NCBI RefSeq assembly: GCF_900461555.1
Contig: NZ_UGOX01000001.1
Span: 3,361,501-3,425,500, forward strand
Reading direction: 5' to 3'
Source of the DNA: Legionella quinlivanii
GTDB taxonomy: Bacteria > Pseudomonadota > Gammaproteobacteria > Legionellales > Legionellaceae
Length of the DNA stretch: 64,000 nt
Positions 1 to 8,700 of this stretch are shown one piece after another (the stretch's first letter is position 1; each line of letters opens with the position of its first letter). A program made the translations under genes and the position numbers. The notes below the pieces were generated by a model. The model saw only the letters and a list, made by a program, of their open reading frames with translations, was not told the origin of the DNA and did not search any database.

Positions 1-918
1 TTTATTAACCGCCGCGGTTTTTCTCCTGTATTATTCTGCCAGCTCTGTGGATGGATAGCGGATTGCCCTGGCTGCGACAGCCATTTGACCTTTCATCGGC
101 AAATTAATCGGCTAATTTGTCATCATTGCGGCTTTAATCAGTCAGCGCCTTCGGGCTGCAGGAAATGCAACAGTCCGGGACTTCTGCCTTTGGGTACAGG
201 TACCCAGCGCCTGGAAGAGTTTTTGCAGGACGAATTTGCCGATTATCAGATTATGCGGGTAGATCGTGATGAAGTGAGTCGAAAAAACGAGCTTAGCAAG
301 CGGCTTGAGCTAATCACCAAAGGGGAAGCACAACTCATTGTCGGCACCCAGATGATGGCCAAGGGACATCACTTTCCCAAACTTACTTTGGTGGTTATTG
401 CCGATGCGGACGCCGGCTTTTTTCACCCCGATTTCCGAGCTATTGAACAGTTAGGTCAATTATTGACTCAGGTTTCGGGACGCGCCGGCAGAGCCTCCCT
501 GGCTGGAAAAGTGATTATTCAAACGCATGTTCCGCAAAATCCCTATCTTAATTTGTTGATTAGAGAAGGTTATAACGCTTTTGCCGATGCCTTGTTAACA
601 GCGCGTCAGCAGGCCGCCTTGCCTCCCTTCCACTATATGGCTTTAATCCGGGCACAGGCACGACAACCCGATAAAGTGATGGCGGCCCTGCAGGAAATGA
701 AAAACCGTTTGTCTACTTCCCGGATTACTGTCCTTGGCCCGGCACCGGCTCCGATGGCGCGAAAAGGCCATCAGCATCGCATGCAGTTATTGCTTAAGTC
801 GCCCACGAGAAAGCCGCTGCAAAATGCGTTGACCCAACTTCGTGAATGGTTAACAATAGATAAAACCCATTCCAGCGTTCGCTGGAATGTTGATATTGAT
901 CCTCTGGATTTATCATGA
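1..918 (+). CDS. priA: Primosomal protein N' (PriA helicase), C-terminal part, cut by window start
   Basis: PriA is the superfamily 2 DNA helicase that reloads the replisome at stalled forks. The reading frame is open from base 1, so the gene starts outside the window; about 305 residues remain. The start of the visible part holds the PriA zinc-binding region with paired cysteines (CQLC, CPGC, CHHC, CRKC), running into helicase domain 2 with TQMMAKGHHFP and the arginine-finger region QVSGRAGR. The C-terminal domain follows to the stop. The stop overlaps the start of the next gene (ATGA), which suggests translational coupling. The methionine at base 85 lies inside the zinc region and is not the real start. 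The family assignment is firm. Confidence 0.95.
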   Translation, partial: FINRRGFSPVLFCQLCGWIADCPGCDSHLTFHRQINRLICHHCGFNQSAPSGCRKCNSPGLLPLGTGTQRLEEFLQDEFADYQIMRVDRDEVSRKNELSKRLELITKGEAQLIVGTQMMAKGHHFPKLTLVVIADADAGFFHPDFRAIEQLGQLLTQVSGRAGRASLAGKVIIQTHVPQNPYLNLLIREGYNAFADALLTARQQAALPPFHYMALIRAQARQPDKVMAALQEMKNRLSTSRITVLGPAPAPMARKGHQHRMQLLLKSPTRKPLQNALTQLREWLTIDKTHSSVRWNVDIDPLDLS

Positions 919-1307
919 CACAAAAAAATAAAGTACATCAGCGCATTTTTTCCATTGTCTGGGGCGATATGGATGCCCTGGGGCATGTCAATAACGCACG
1001 CTATTTTGACTATTTTCAAGAAGCGCGGATTGAATGGCTGGCAACGCTGAACATTGATCTCAAAAAAAATACAGGACCTGTGGTTATTCATACTGCTTGT
1101 ACCTATTTAAAGCCGGTTATTTATCCCGCTACTCTGGTGCTCGATAGCAGCATTCACAGTATTGGCCGCTCAAGCTTTGTCATTGACCATGACTTGTTTC
1201 AAAATGAGGAATTAATGGCCCAGGGCATCAGCAAAGTGGTCTGGGTGGACTATAAACTGAATAAATCCATTCCTATTCCTGATGAGATTCGGAACTGTTT
1301 CATTTAA
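915..1307 (+). CDS. Acyl-CoA thioesterase, 4HBT/YbgC hotdog family
   Basis: A 130-residue single-domain hotdog protein expected to hydrolyse acyl-CoA thioesters in the cytoplasm. The active-site segment WGDMDALGHVNNARYFDYF near residues 16-34 matches the 4-hydroxybenzoyl-CoA thioesterase pattern, and Asp20 aligns with the catalytic aspartate of that family. Length is normal for the family. It overlaps priA by four bases and is probably co-transcribed with it. Substrate cannot be told from sequence; short or branched acyl-CoA is typical of the group. The long tail beyond the hotdog core seen in some relatives is absent. Confidence 0.85.
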   Translation: MTQKNKVHQRIFSIVWGDMDALGHVNNARYFDYFQEARIEWLATLNIDLKKNTGPVVIHTACTYLKPVIYPATLVLDSSIHSIGRSSFVIDHDLFQNEELMAQGISKVVWVDYKLNKSIPIPDEIRNCFI

Positions 1308-1352
1308 TTGAGCGGGGGGGAGTTTTCGCAATTATCTGTAGGTCCGTGGTTT

Positions 1353-2750
1353 TCACACCGTTGCAGTTCTCACCGGAATATCGATTAACTCATGACCATC
1401 TTCTTTTTTAAGCTGAATAAAAATAACGATTGAGGCAAAAGTCAGTAGGGACATGGCAATAAAGGTCAAATGAAAACTTCGAATGCTCAACGCCGGATCA
1501 TGGCCCAGACTCGCTGAAATTCTGATAAGCAATGCCGCGGCGGCGACCCCGAAACTTTGTGCGAGCTGCTGAGTGGTACTGACAATACTGGTCGCCGCAC
1601 TCATTTCTTCTGCATCGACATTCGCATAAGCCAGAGAATTCATTCCGGTATATTGCAAGGATATTAATAATCCGTAAAAAAAGCTGAGCAGTCCTATCGC
1701 GACGAAGGAGGTCTGTGCGTTAATGAATGCAAACATGCCAAGCGCGATACCTACCAGTATTGTATTTACAATTAACAGTTTTTTATAACCGAGCCAGCGC
1801 AGGATATGCACCGACAAGGGTTTTACGATCAGCACTCCCAAAGCCGTAGGGGCCAGTAATAATCCGGAAGTCTGCGAGTTATACCCAAGGCCGATTTGGA
1901 GTAACAGCGGCAATAAAAAAGGAAAGCCTCCGAATCCAAGCCTGGCAAACAGATTCCCCAGTATTGATACCCGAAAGGTTCGTATGCGAAATAGTTCGAT
2001 TTTAACTATGGGATGAGCCCTGTTATAAGAATGCCAGGCGTATAAAAATAATAAGCAGAAGGCAAGCGGCAGACTTAAAACCACCACAAGATGCCGTGCA
2101 TCCGATTCGCTAAGAACTGACAAACCAATGGTTAACATGGCCAGACCACTGCCGAAAAGAATAAATCCCCATTTATCCAGAGGGGGCATCGGTCGCGAAG
2201 GCATAGAGGGCAGCAGAAAAATTGCCAGAAAGGCTGTCAGAATGCCAACCGGTGCATTGACCCAAAAAATCCAGCGCCATGAAAAATGATTACTAATTAC
2301 TCCTCCGAGCACCGGCCCCAGCATCATTCCAATCGCAGCGACCATAACCACTACACTCATCTTGCTCACTAGTTCATGACGCTCACAGGTACGCATGATA
2401 ATGAGCCGGCCTACCGGCAATGTAAGCGAGCCGCCGACTCCCTGGGCAATTCTTGCGATAATAAGCTCGGGCAGGTTGTCGGTAAATCCGCACCAGACCG
2501 AGCTGGCAGTGAAAAGCATAGCCGCTAAAATAAATACTTTTTTTGCGCCAAAGCGATCGGCTATCCAACCACTGACAGGAATAAAAATGGCCAGACTGAC
2601 CAAATAACTGATTAGAGCAATTTTTAAATTAATTGGATTGACGTTCAGACTTTTTGCAATCACTGGAATAGCTGTATTCAGTACCGTAGTATCCACGGCC
2701 TCCATGAATAAGGCGAAGGAGACGATCAGTAAAATAATATTCTTTTTCAT
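1353..2750 (-). CDS. MFS multidrug exporter, DHA2 family (MdtD/EmrB-like)
   Basis: A 465-residue inner-membrane proton antiporter of the major facilitator superfamily. Helix 1 carries the DHA2 signature MEAVDTTVLNTAIPVIAKSL. The loop after helix 2 has motif A (GWIADRFGAKK), helix 4 has GGSLTLPVGRL, and motif C (GPVLGGVISNHFSWRWIFW) sits in helix 5, as expected of antiporters. Length and these motifs are closest in my memory to E. coli MdtD. It is convergent with the thioesterase gene and divergent from the secreted-protein gene, so it is a monocistronic unit. Substrate is unknown. No adaptor gene lies next to it. Confidence 0.85.
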   Translation of the reverse strand: MKKNIILLIVSFALFMEAVDTTVLNTAIPVIAKSLNVNPINLKIALISYLVSLAIFIPVSGWIADRFGAKKVFILAAMLFTASSVWCGFTDNLPELIIARIAQGVGGSLTLPVGRLIIMRTCERHELVSKMSVVVMVAAIGMMLGPVLGGVISNHFSWRWIFWVNAPVGILTAFLAIFLLPSMPSRPMPPLDKWGFILFGSGLAMLTIGLSVLSESDARHLVVVLSLPLAFCLLFLYAWHSYNRAHPIVKIELFRIRTFRVSILGNLFARLGFGGFPFLLPLLLQIGLGYNSQTSGLLLAPTALGVLIVKPLSVHILRWLGYKKLLIVNTILVGIALGMFAFINAQTSFVAIGLLSFFYGLLISLQYTGMNSLAYANVDAEEMSAATSIVSTTQQLAQSFGVAAAALLIRISASLGHDPALSIRSFHLTFIAMSLLTFASIVIFIQLKKEDGHELIDIPVRTATV

Positions 2751-2841
2751 TGAAGAAAATTCCGCTTAAATCATCCTTTAAAATAGGCTCGATATCCCTT
2801 AACGTCAACTTTAAAAGAAACACAGGTCGATGAGCCAAAGC

Positions 2842-2870
2842 TGTTTATTCCCTTAAGACCAGTATATAAT
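2842..2870 (+). promoter_or_regulatory. Candidate sigma70 promoter for the small secreted protein
   Basis: A perfect TATAAT at 2865-2870 lies 31 bases before the ATG at 2902. At 17-base spacing the -35 position reads TGTTTA, a weak match. It is assigned by pattern and position only. Confidence 0.4.
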
Positions 2871-2901
2871 CCTTCCAGATTTAATAAGGGAGAAACAATT
2901 G

Positions 2902-3291
2902 ATGAAAAAAATGGCTTTATTTTTATTCTGTGGTTTCACTGCATTTCAAGCTCAGGCGAATCCCAGCCTCTGCGGATATAGCGACTTTTTCCGTATAAGC
3001 GATGACAGCCGCCCTGATATTGCCATCGTGGATGCCAATACGACTCCAGAGCTTTTTATGCAGGTTCTGAGTCATTTAAGCTTTGAAATTCGCGACACTC
3101 CCGCTTGCAAAAAAGGGCGAGCCAACATTACCGTGGCTACGAATGATGGCAGAAGCTGGTGTGTGCTTCATCTTCAGGATGGCCCATTTATGATGCATCC
3201 CAAAGTTCATGCTAATTGCTCAGGCATGCGTTTTGTGGATATGTCCTATGAAGGAACGGGCAGCTTCCATTATACTATCCGTTTGGATTGA
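2902..3291 (+). CDS. Small secreted protein with four cysteines, unknown function
   Basis: A 129-residue protein with a clear Sec signal peptide: MKK followed by a hydrophobic stretch and an AQA-N cleavage region near residue 17-18. The mature part of about 110 residues has four cysteines (LCGY, PACK, SWCV, NCSG) that could form two disulfides in the periplasm. The start at 2902 is chosen because the AAGGGAGA Shine-Dalgarno lies 9 bases upstream; the in-frame TTG just before it is less likely. I do not recognise the family. It stands alone between a divergent exporter and cbpA and has its own candidate promoter. Confidence 0.7.
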   Translation: MKKMALFLFCGFTAFQAQANPSLCGYSDFFRISDDSRPDIAIVDANTTPELFMQVLSHLSFEIRDTPACKKGRANITVATNDGRSWCVLHLQDGPFMMHPKVHANCSGMRFVDMSYEGTGSFHYTIRLD

Positions 3292-3298
3292 ACCTATG

Positions 3299-3321
3299 GC
3301 CTGCACCAGGCAGGCTATAAT
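3299..3321 (+). promoter_or_regulatory. Hairpin followed by TATAAT ahead of cbpA
   Basis: A perfect 6-bp stem (GCCTGC/GCAGGC, 5-base loop, 3299-3315) abuts a perfect TATAAT at 3316-3321, 39 bases before the cbpA start. The hairpin has no U-tract, so it is a poor terminator. The TATAAT is a plausible -10 box for cbpA, although no good -35 is visible at standard spacing. Confidence 0.35.
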
Positions 3322-3359
3322 TAAACTATTTTCAGCATAGGGACGGACAAGAAATTACA

Positions 3360-4304
3360 ATGGACTTTAAAGATTATTATCAAATCATGGGCCTGGATAG
3401 AACGGCCAGCCAGGACGAAATCAAACAAACCTATCGCAAACTGGCAAGAAAATACCATCCAGATGTGAGCAAGGAACCTGGCGCCGAAGAGAAATTCAAG
3501 GAACTGGGGGAAGCTTATGAGGTTTTAAAAGATCCGGAAAAAAGAGCGAAATACGATAAATACGGCCAGTATTGGAAACAACAGAGTGAAGCCCAGCAAC
3601 AATATGGTCAGGACTATGAGCCTCAGTATCAGTATGCGGGTCATAGTGATTTCGATCCTGCCGATTTTGAGGATTTTCTTGGCTCTATATTTGGACGGCA
3701 AGCCAGGCGGGAGCAGTCAGGCTTTTACGATCAAGGTCAGGATGTCCATGCCCAGCTGACCATCAGCCTTGAGGACAGTTACCAGGGCAGTGAAAAAATA
3801 CTTCAGCTTCAGATGCCTTCGATCAATAAGCAGGGGGAACTGGAATACCAGCAACGCTCCATCCGGGTAAAAATTCCCAAAGGAATTGGCAATCAACAGC
3901 AAATTCGGCTGAAAGGCCAGGGCGGGGAACGGGTCGCAGGCAAACGCGGCGATCTATATATAGAAATTCATATTGCTCCCCATTCTCTATTCCATGTGGA
4001 TAAGAAAAATATCCATTTGAAGGTTCCCATTACGCCTTGGGAAGCGGTTCTCGGTGCTAATATTGAGATACCGACACTGGGCGGAACAGTAAACATGAAA
4101 ATTCCGCCTTACTCTCAGACGGGTAAAAAAATGCGTCTTAAAGGACGCGGCCTGCCAGGTAATCCGCCGGGCGACCAATACATAACTCTGGAAATCAGGA
4201 TCCCGGAAACTGAAAACAACGAAATGAACAAGCTATTTGAGCAAATGGCTAAAAGCGTTCATTTTAATCCGCGTGAAAAGATGGGAGCAGCTCATGAGCG
4301 ATAA
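3360..4304 (+). CDS. cbpA: CbpA, DnaJ-class co-chaperone and curved-DNA-binding protein
   Basis: A 314-residue type II Hsp40. An N-terminal J-domain (about residues 1-70) carries the DnaK-stimulating HPD tripeptide at residues 33-35. A Q/Y-rich linker follows in place of the usual glycine-rich region, then the two beta-barrel C-terminal domains (about 120-290). The zinc-finger CxxCxGxG repeats of DnaJ proper are absent, as expected of CbpA. The linker sequence with [21 protein letters not shown] composition is unusually glutamine and tyrosine rich. The next gene encodes the dedicated CbpM modulator and overlaps by 11 bases, which supports the CbpA assignment over a general DnaJ. Confidence 0.93.
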   Translation: MDFKDYYQIMGLDRTASQDEIKQTYRKLARKYHPDVSKEPGAEEKFKELGEAYEVLKDPEKRAKYDKYGQYWKQQSEAQQQYGQDYEPQYQYAGHSDFDPADFEDFLGSIFGRQARREQSGFYDQGQDVHAQLTISLEDSYQGSEKILQLQMPSINKQGELEYQQRSIRVKIPKGIGNQQQIRLKGQGGERVAGKRGDLYIEIHIAPHSLFHVDKKNIHLKVPITPWEAVLGANIEIPTLGGTVNMKIPPYSQTGKKMRLKGRGLPGNPPGDQYITLEIRIPETENNEMNKLFEQMAKSVHFNPREKMGAAHER

Positions 4305-4599
4305 GAAAACTGGCACAATGGAGTGCGAACAGCTATTTTCACTCTCTTTACAGGAAATCAGCCATTCCTTTGGCGTTACTCGTGAAACAATTATCGAAAT
4401 TGTTCAGGAAGGAATTGTCTCGGTTAGCAGGAACGAAAGCAATGAGTGGCGATTTGATGATGAAGCCTTAAGACGCATTCGCACGGTTATACGGCTCAAC
4501 CAGGATTTGGGAGTTAATCTGGCGGGTGCAGGACTGGTTCTGGATCTGCTCGCTGAAATTGAGCAGTTGCGTGCGTTACTTTATTCACAGAAGTTATAG
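4294..4599 (+). CDS. cbpM: CbpM, chaperone modulatory protein
   Basis: A 101-residue MerR-like helical protein, exactly the length of E. coli CbpM, which binds the CbpA J-domain and blocks both its co-chaperone and DNA-binding activity. The start at 4294 is chosen because GGGAGCAG lies just upstream and the product then has the family length; a longer in-frame start at 4237 would run deep into cbpA. The sequence shows the expected helix-turn-helix-like segment ([20 protein letters not shown]) and a C-terminal helical part rich in leucine. Overlap with cbpA implies translational coupling. Confidence 0.88.
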   Translation: MSDKKTGTMECEQLFSLSLQEISHSFGVTRETIIEIVQEGIVSVSRNESNEWRFDDEALRRIRTVIRLNQDLGVNLAGAGLVLDLLAEIEQLRALLYSQKL

Positions 4600-4690
4600 C
4601 CGCGGGACGTAGCAAGAAGCCCCTTGCCATTAAGTTAAGGAAACTCTCATGCATGTAATGGGCCCTTGACCTAATTAACTACTTAAGATA

Positions 4691-4753
4691 TTCCTACGTC
4701 CCTCGGCTTGTGTCCGAGGGACGTAGGAGAAGGGTTAAAGCCTTAAGTAAGTG
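4691..4753 (-). repeat. Dispersed palindromic element, family A, copy 1
   Basis: A perfect 14-bp stem (4693-4706 with 4714-4727, 7-base loop) built on GTCCCTCGG/CCGAGGGAC. It is nested in an outer inverted ACTTAAG/CTTAAGT pair (4681-4687 and 4742-4748). Read on the minus strand, the block closely matches the segment 48714-48777 downstream of zapA, including the flank CTTTAACCCTT outside the hairpin. It sits between the 3' ends of cbpM and the 317-aa gene, where it could also terminate transcription, but it has no U-tract. Confidence 0.75.
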
Positions 4754-4761
4754 ACTTAGAC

Positions 4762-5715
4762 TTAAGCAGTCATTACCTGTTGCAGAACAGGAAGCGTTTC
4801 TGCGGCAAAGGGCGCCGGCCATTGAAGTCCCAATTCTGCAATCCGTCTGCCAAAGGAGTCGATATACTCTTTCAGTTCTCCCTGCGAAGCCTCAATGCTG
4901 AATGCCGGGCAAGCATTTTCTTTTAGCATCTCATCCAGTCCGTCACGGATAGCAGCCCGCTCTTCCTCATTTTTTAACTGACCTATTTGTTTGCGAATGG
5001 TATATATCGCTCCCATGAGTTCTTTTGCGGATAAAGGCTCACGGGTTAAATCTTCAAACCAGTGAATCAGGTTATTGTATGCCCTGGAAGGAGAGGAGGA
5101 GAACCAATTGGAAAGACAGCTGCTTTTATGGTGCTGGGCCATATAAACCGTCGCATAATCATCCAGACTATTAAAGGCACGCATGAAATTAACTCGTCTT
5201 AAGCGTTCTGCAGCGTGACTTATCGATTGATTAGCATCCTTGATTAATTGCTGTTGAGGAGAAGACAAACTTTTTTTATTCAGCAATATTTCCAAAAGGC
5301 CGGCATATTTATCAATCATGGTCGAGGCGATGGTTACATTGATTTCAAGCACCTTACGGCTATTCGGGTCTTTGGCATCCTTATTTTTAACTGCCGCCAT
5401 AATTTCGGCATTGGAAAGTAATTCCTGCAGATAATCATTCATCTTTCCATTAATCCCATCTTTTATGAGATTAAAAACATCAGAAAGGGTAGAGGAGTTG
5501 GAAGACAGAAACGAATGACCTGTTTTTTTTGTGGAATCCTGAACACGCGCCTGCGCTTTGGCAAGATCATTCACAGCGGCAGTATAATGACCACCCTGAT
5601 TCATAATGCCTGCCTGCTGAGCCGATAACTGTTCATCTGCTGTGTTACCAGCCAGAACTCTGATTGCCTGTAACTGCTTCATTAAATCCATTTTTTCCGC
5701 ATCTTCAAGCTTCAT
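4762..5715 (-). CDS. Protein of unknown function downstream of the helicase-ankyrin genes
   Basis: A 317-residue, largely helical, soluble protein without signal peptide or membrane segment. I do not recognise its family. The N-terminal half is rich in Ala, Gln, Ser and Lys; the C-terminal half has a compact helical segment (NLIHWFEDLTREPLSAKEL and EERAAIRDGLDEMLKENA). It lies 62 bases downstream of the 1524-aa helicase-ankyrin gene on the same strand, with no terminator seen between them, so co-transcription is plausible. There is no obvious EXXE-rich Dot/Icm-type tail. Its role may be linked to its neighbours, but that is inference from position only. Confidence 0.7.
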   Translation of the reverse strand: MKLEDAEKMDLMKQLQAIRVLAGNTADEQLSAQQAGIMNQGGHYTAAVNDLAKAQARVQDSTKKTGHSFLSSNSSTLSDVFNLIKDGINGKMNDYLQELLSNAEIMAAVKNKDAKDPNSRKVLEINVTIASTMIDKYAGLLEILLNKKSLSSPQQQLIKDANQSISHAAERLRRVNFMRAFNSLDDYATVYMAQHHKSSCLSNWFSSSPSRAYNNLIHWFEDLTREPLSAKELMGAIYTIRKQIGQLKNEEERAAIRDGLDEMLKENACPAFSIEASQGELKEYIDSFGRRIAELGLQWPAPFAAETLPVLQQVMTA

Positions 5716-5777
5716 GACCGCCCCTTTTCGTATCCTTGAATTTAAAGTCTAGCGGGCATTTGAAAAAACAGGCAACT

Positions 5778-8700
5778 TTAACTCAAGGTAACCGAACCAG
5801 TCTCGGTTAAAGCAGCGGAGGATGAGCTAGAACCTGCTGCAATGGTCACTGGAGAATGATACAGCGAGGAATAAGACGCAAGGCCTGGTTTTAATGCCGT
5901 TTGCCCAGTCAATAGCGTAATGCCTTGCGCAAAATTATGCGCTTTGGCGATATCAAGCGCTGTCTCACCTGCTTCGTTTTTCAAATCTATAAATTGCTGT
6001 ATCGAGGCTTTTCCCTGCATTCTTTGCTTAAGCTCCAGAACCATCGAAATCAAATCAGCACGCTGATTAGCGGCTGCCCAATGCAGTAAGCTGTTCCACT
6101 GGGAGTCCTGCTGGCTAATTAGATTGAAGAGCAGATCCGCAGGTAATTTTGATAGTACAAAGCGCCCCTGCACACGGTTAAGTAAATACATCAGTAAAGA
6201 CTGAGACTCTTCCAGACTACCCCATTGCTTGATAGCAATATCGGCAAACAGGTTGGCCATAATATTCCTGTGTGTCTCTATAGTCACTTTTTCCGGAATA
6301 GAGAGAATAGTAAAAATCAGGTACAAAAAGTCCAATCCTTCCCTTCTACGCGCAAGTAATTCAAAACGGGTTTTACCCAGATCGTGATACTGCCTGAATA
6401 ACTCATCCAGAGAAAAATTGAAATTAACCAGAACAGGATTCTCTTCCAGATAATTTTGAAAGCACTTCCAGGAACTTATGCCATCGGAATTATTTTTAAA
6501 CAGATGCATGAGCAGAGGGAGATCATTGGGATTTGCGGCGGCCATTAAAAATGTATATAGCAAATCAGGAGGGATGTTAATGGTCAGCATGTCCAGATTT
6601 TCATAGATTTCCTTAACACTTAGTCTGCGTCTGGTTAAATTAGACACTGCCATTAATCTCGCATCTCTTATTTCTTCGTTTTGTTGTTTTTGCTTTTCTT
6701 TTATTAATCCTTCTATGACCCGGATTCGCAGGTTTAATTTGTTTTTATCACGCTCCCCTTTTTTGGTTAAATTTTTATTTAACAATAATTTTCGCGTATA
6801 CTTTGTTTTTGCAAACTCAAGATCGTTAATCTCGCCTGATAATTGTTTAACTGCAGGGATAAGAATCGGACCTCTTGTTGTGGAGATCTCTTGTATTTTG
6901 GTTCGTAAATACTGTTCATCGTATACTGGAGCATTCTCTTTTTTGGGCGCAGGGTTTTCGTAACGTGAGCAATCCAATGCGTTTAATGAAAGATGCAGAT
7001 TTAATTTTTTAGCCAGCTCAAGCGGGGTTAAACCTTCTTTATTTTTCATCCCAAATACATCCTGTTCTTCTTTGACAAATCCCTCCTTTAGAGCGCTCGC
7101 TCTGGCGGCCATAATCGGTATAATAATGTTCACGCGCTGATTGCTTACCGCCCAATGCAATAGGGTATTTTCTTCTTTGTCCTTGCAGCATAAAGTGGGA
7201 AACAGCGGGCTGCTGAACAGGATTTTGAGCAAGGGACGTCCTGTTGGATGATTTAACAAATACATCAATACATTATTTTTTCCAATCAAATCATCCCATG
7301 TATTGCCCGGAGCAGCAGCAAACAAAATCTCTTTAAATGCGAACAGCGTTGCTGAATCCAGCATCTCAGGGACTGACATTGAATCCCATATTTCTTTAAG
7401 GAAATCAAGGCCATGTTGTTTAAGGCATAAAATTTCAAAATAAGTATTACCTGAACGGGGATCTCTTTTAGCCAGTTCCTTTAAAGAAAAATAATGCTCC
7501 AGCTCCAGAGGATTATTTATAAAATAACGCTTCAACGCCATCCATTTATCATTATCTCCTTTTAATCTGGAAATAAAACAATCATTACCCCCATTTTCAG
7601 TTAAAAGCAGCCATCTAAAAATAGTTTCCTGCGGGTGCTTCTTTTTAAACGTATTATCCAAAGTGCTTTCGGTGAAAGAATTAAACAAATTATTTAAATC
7701 GGTTTGAATCTTCTCTTCTATTTTGGACAGCCGCGGTTTTCCTGCTATTAGCTCCTGCTTTTCCTGTTGCAGCGACGCCCATTGCGCTTTTAAAGCAGCG
7801 CCTTTTTCCTCCAATGAGCTGCGCTTCTGCAAAGCGTTCATCAATTCGTCCTGATAGGCAGCCTGCTCATTTGCCACGCTCATTAATTGCATTTTGATTT
7901 CTTCGAGAGAGCCCGGCAAGCCAAATTTTTCTCCTGGTCCGGAGTCGAAAAATTTAGGCGAACGACCCAGCGTATTTCTCGTGGGTAGAGAATCAATTCT
8001 TTGCGACAGACTTTGAGAATTGCGCGATAAGCTAGCGGTGGTTTCTTTCGGCTCGGTTTTAAGAGTAGCGGCTTGATTGCCTCTATTCCTTCTATTCGAG
8101 CGGCGATTAGAGCTTTGCTTTTTGTCAGCGACACTTAAAGGCGCCTGCTCTTCCTGCACAGCCTCCGCCGGCTTCGAAGGTTCTGCTGCAACGACCGGGC
8201 ATTCAGCTTGTGTTTCGACTGCCTCAACCTCTTCCTGCTTTTCAACAGGCGGCTCTTCTTTTTTAATCAGGCCTTTAGTCAGCAGGAAATCATCATAATC
8301 CGCATAGGAGCGCTGGTTTTTAAGACTTCGATCAAAGGCATTTTTCGCCATGTCTTTTTTGCCATTCTGATACAGCCGGCAAATCTCTTCTTCCCATTGC
8401 GCCAGGCGCTCTGCTTCCGTTTGCTCTAAATTCGGATCGCTTAAAAAGGCGGTTTCGGGGGTCTTGATCCCTTTTTTAAAGGCGTTACACAGCGGGGCTA
8501 ACGGATAATCATCACCCTGGTCGATAAACAGGCGTTTGGTGGCTCGCGTACTGCTGGTAAAAAATTTATTTAAGGGCGGACCAAAACGGCTGTCGCCGCA
8601 GCCGCGCTTGACACGATTGGTCGGTACTTTGCCATCCGTCCATTCACGGCTCGCTTCACGGCATAAGTCGTTATCCAGCATGCGGTACAGGATGACATTC

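Noticed and set aside
2765..2838. In-frame upstream extension of a second minus-strand ORF near the MFS start
   Set aside because: It is out of frame with the transporter and overlaps its promoter region; the transporter has a normal N terminus at 2750.
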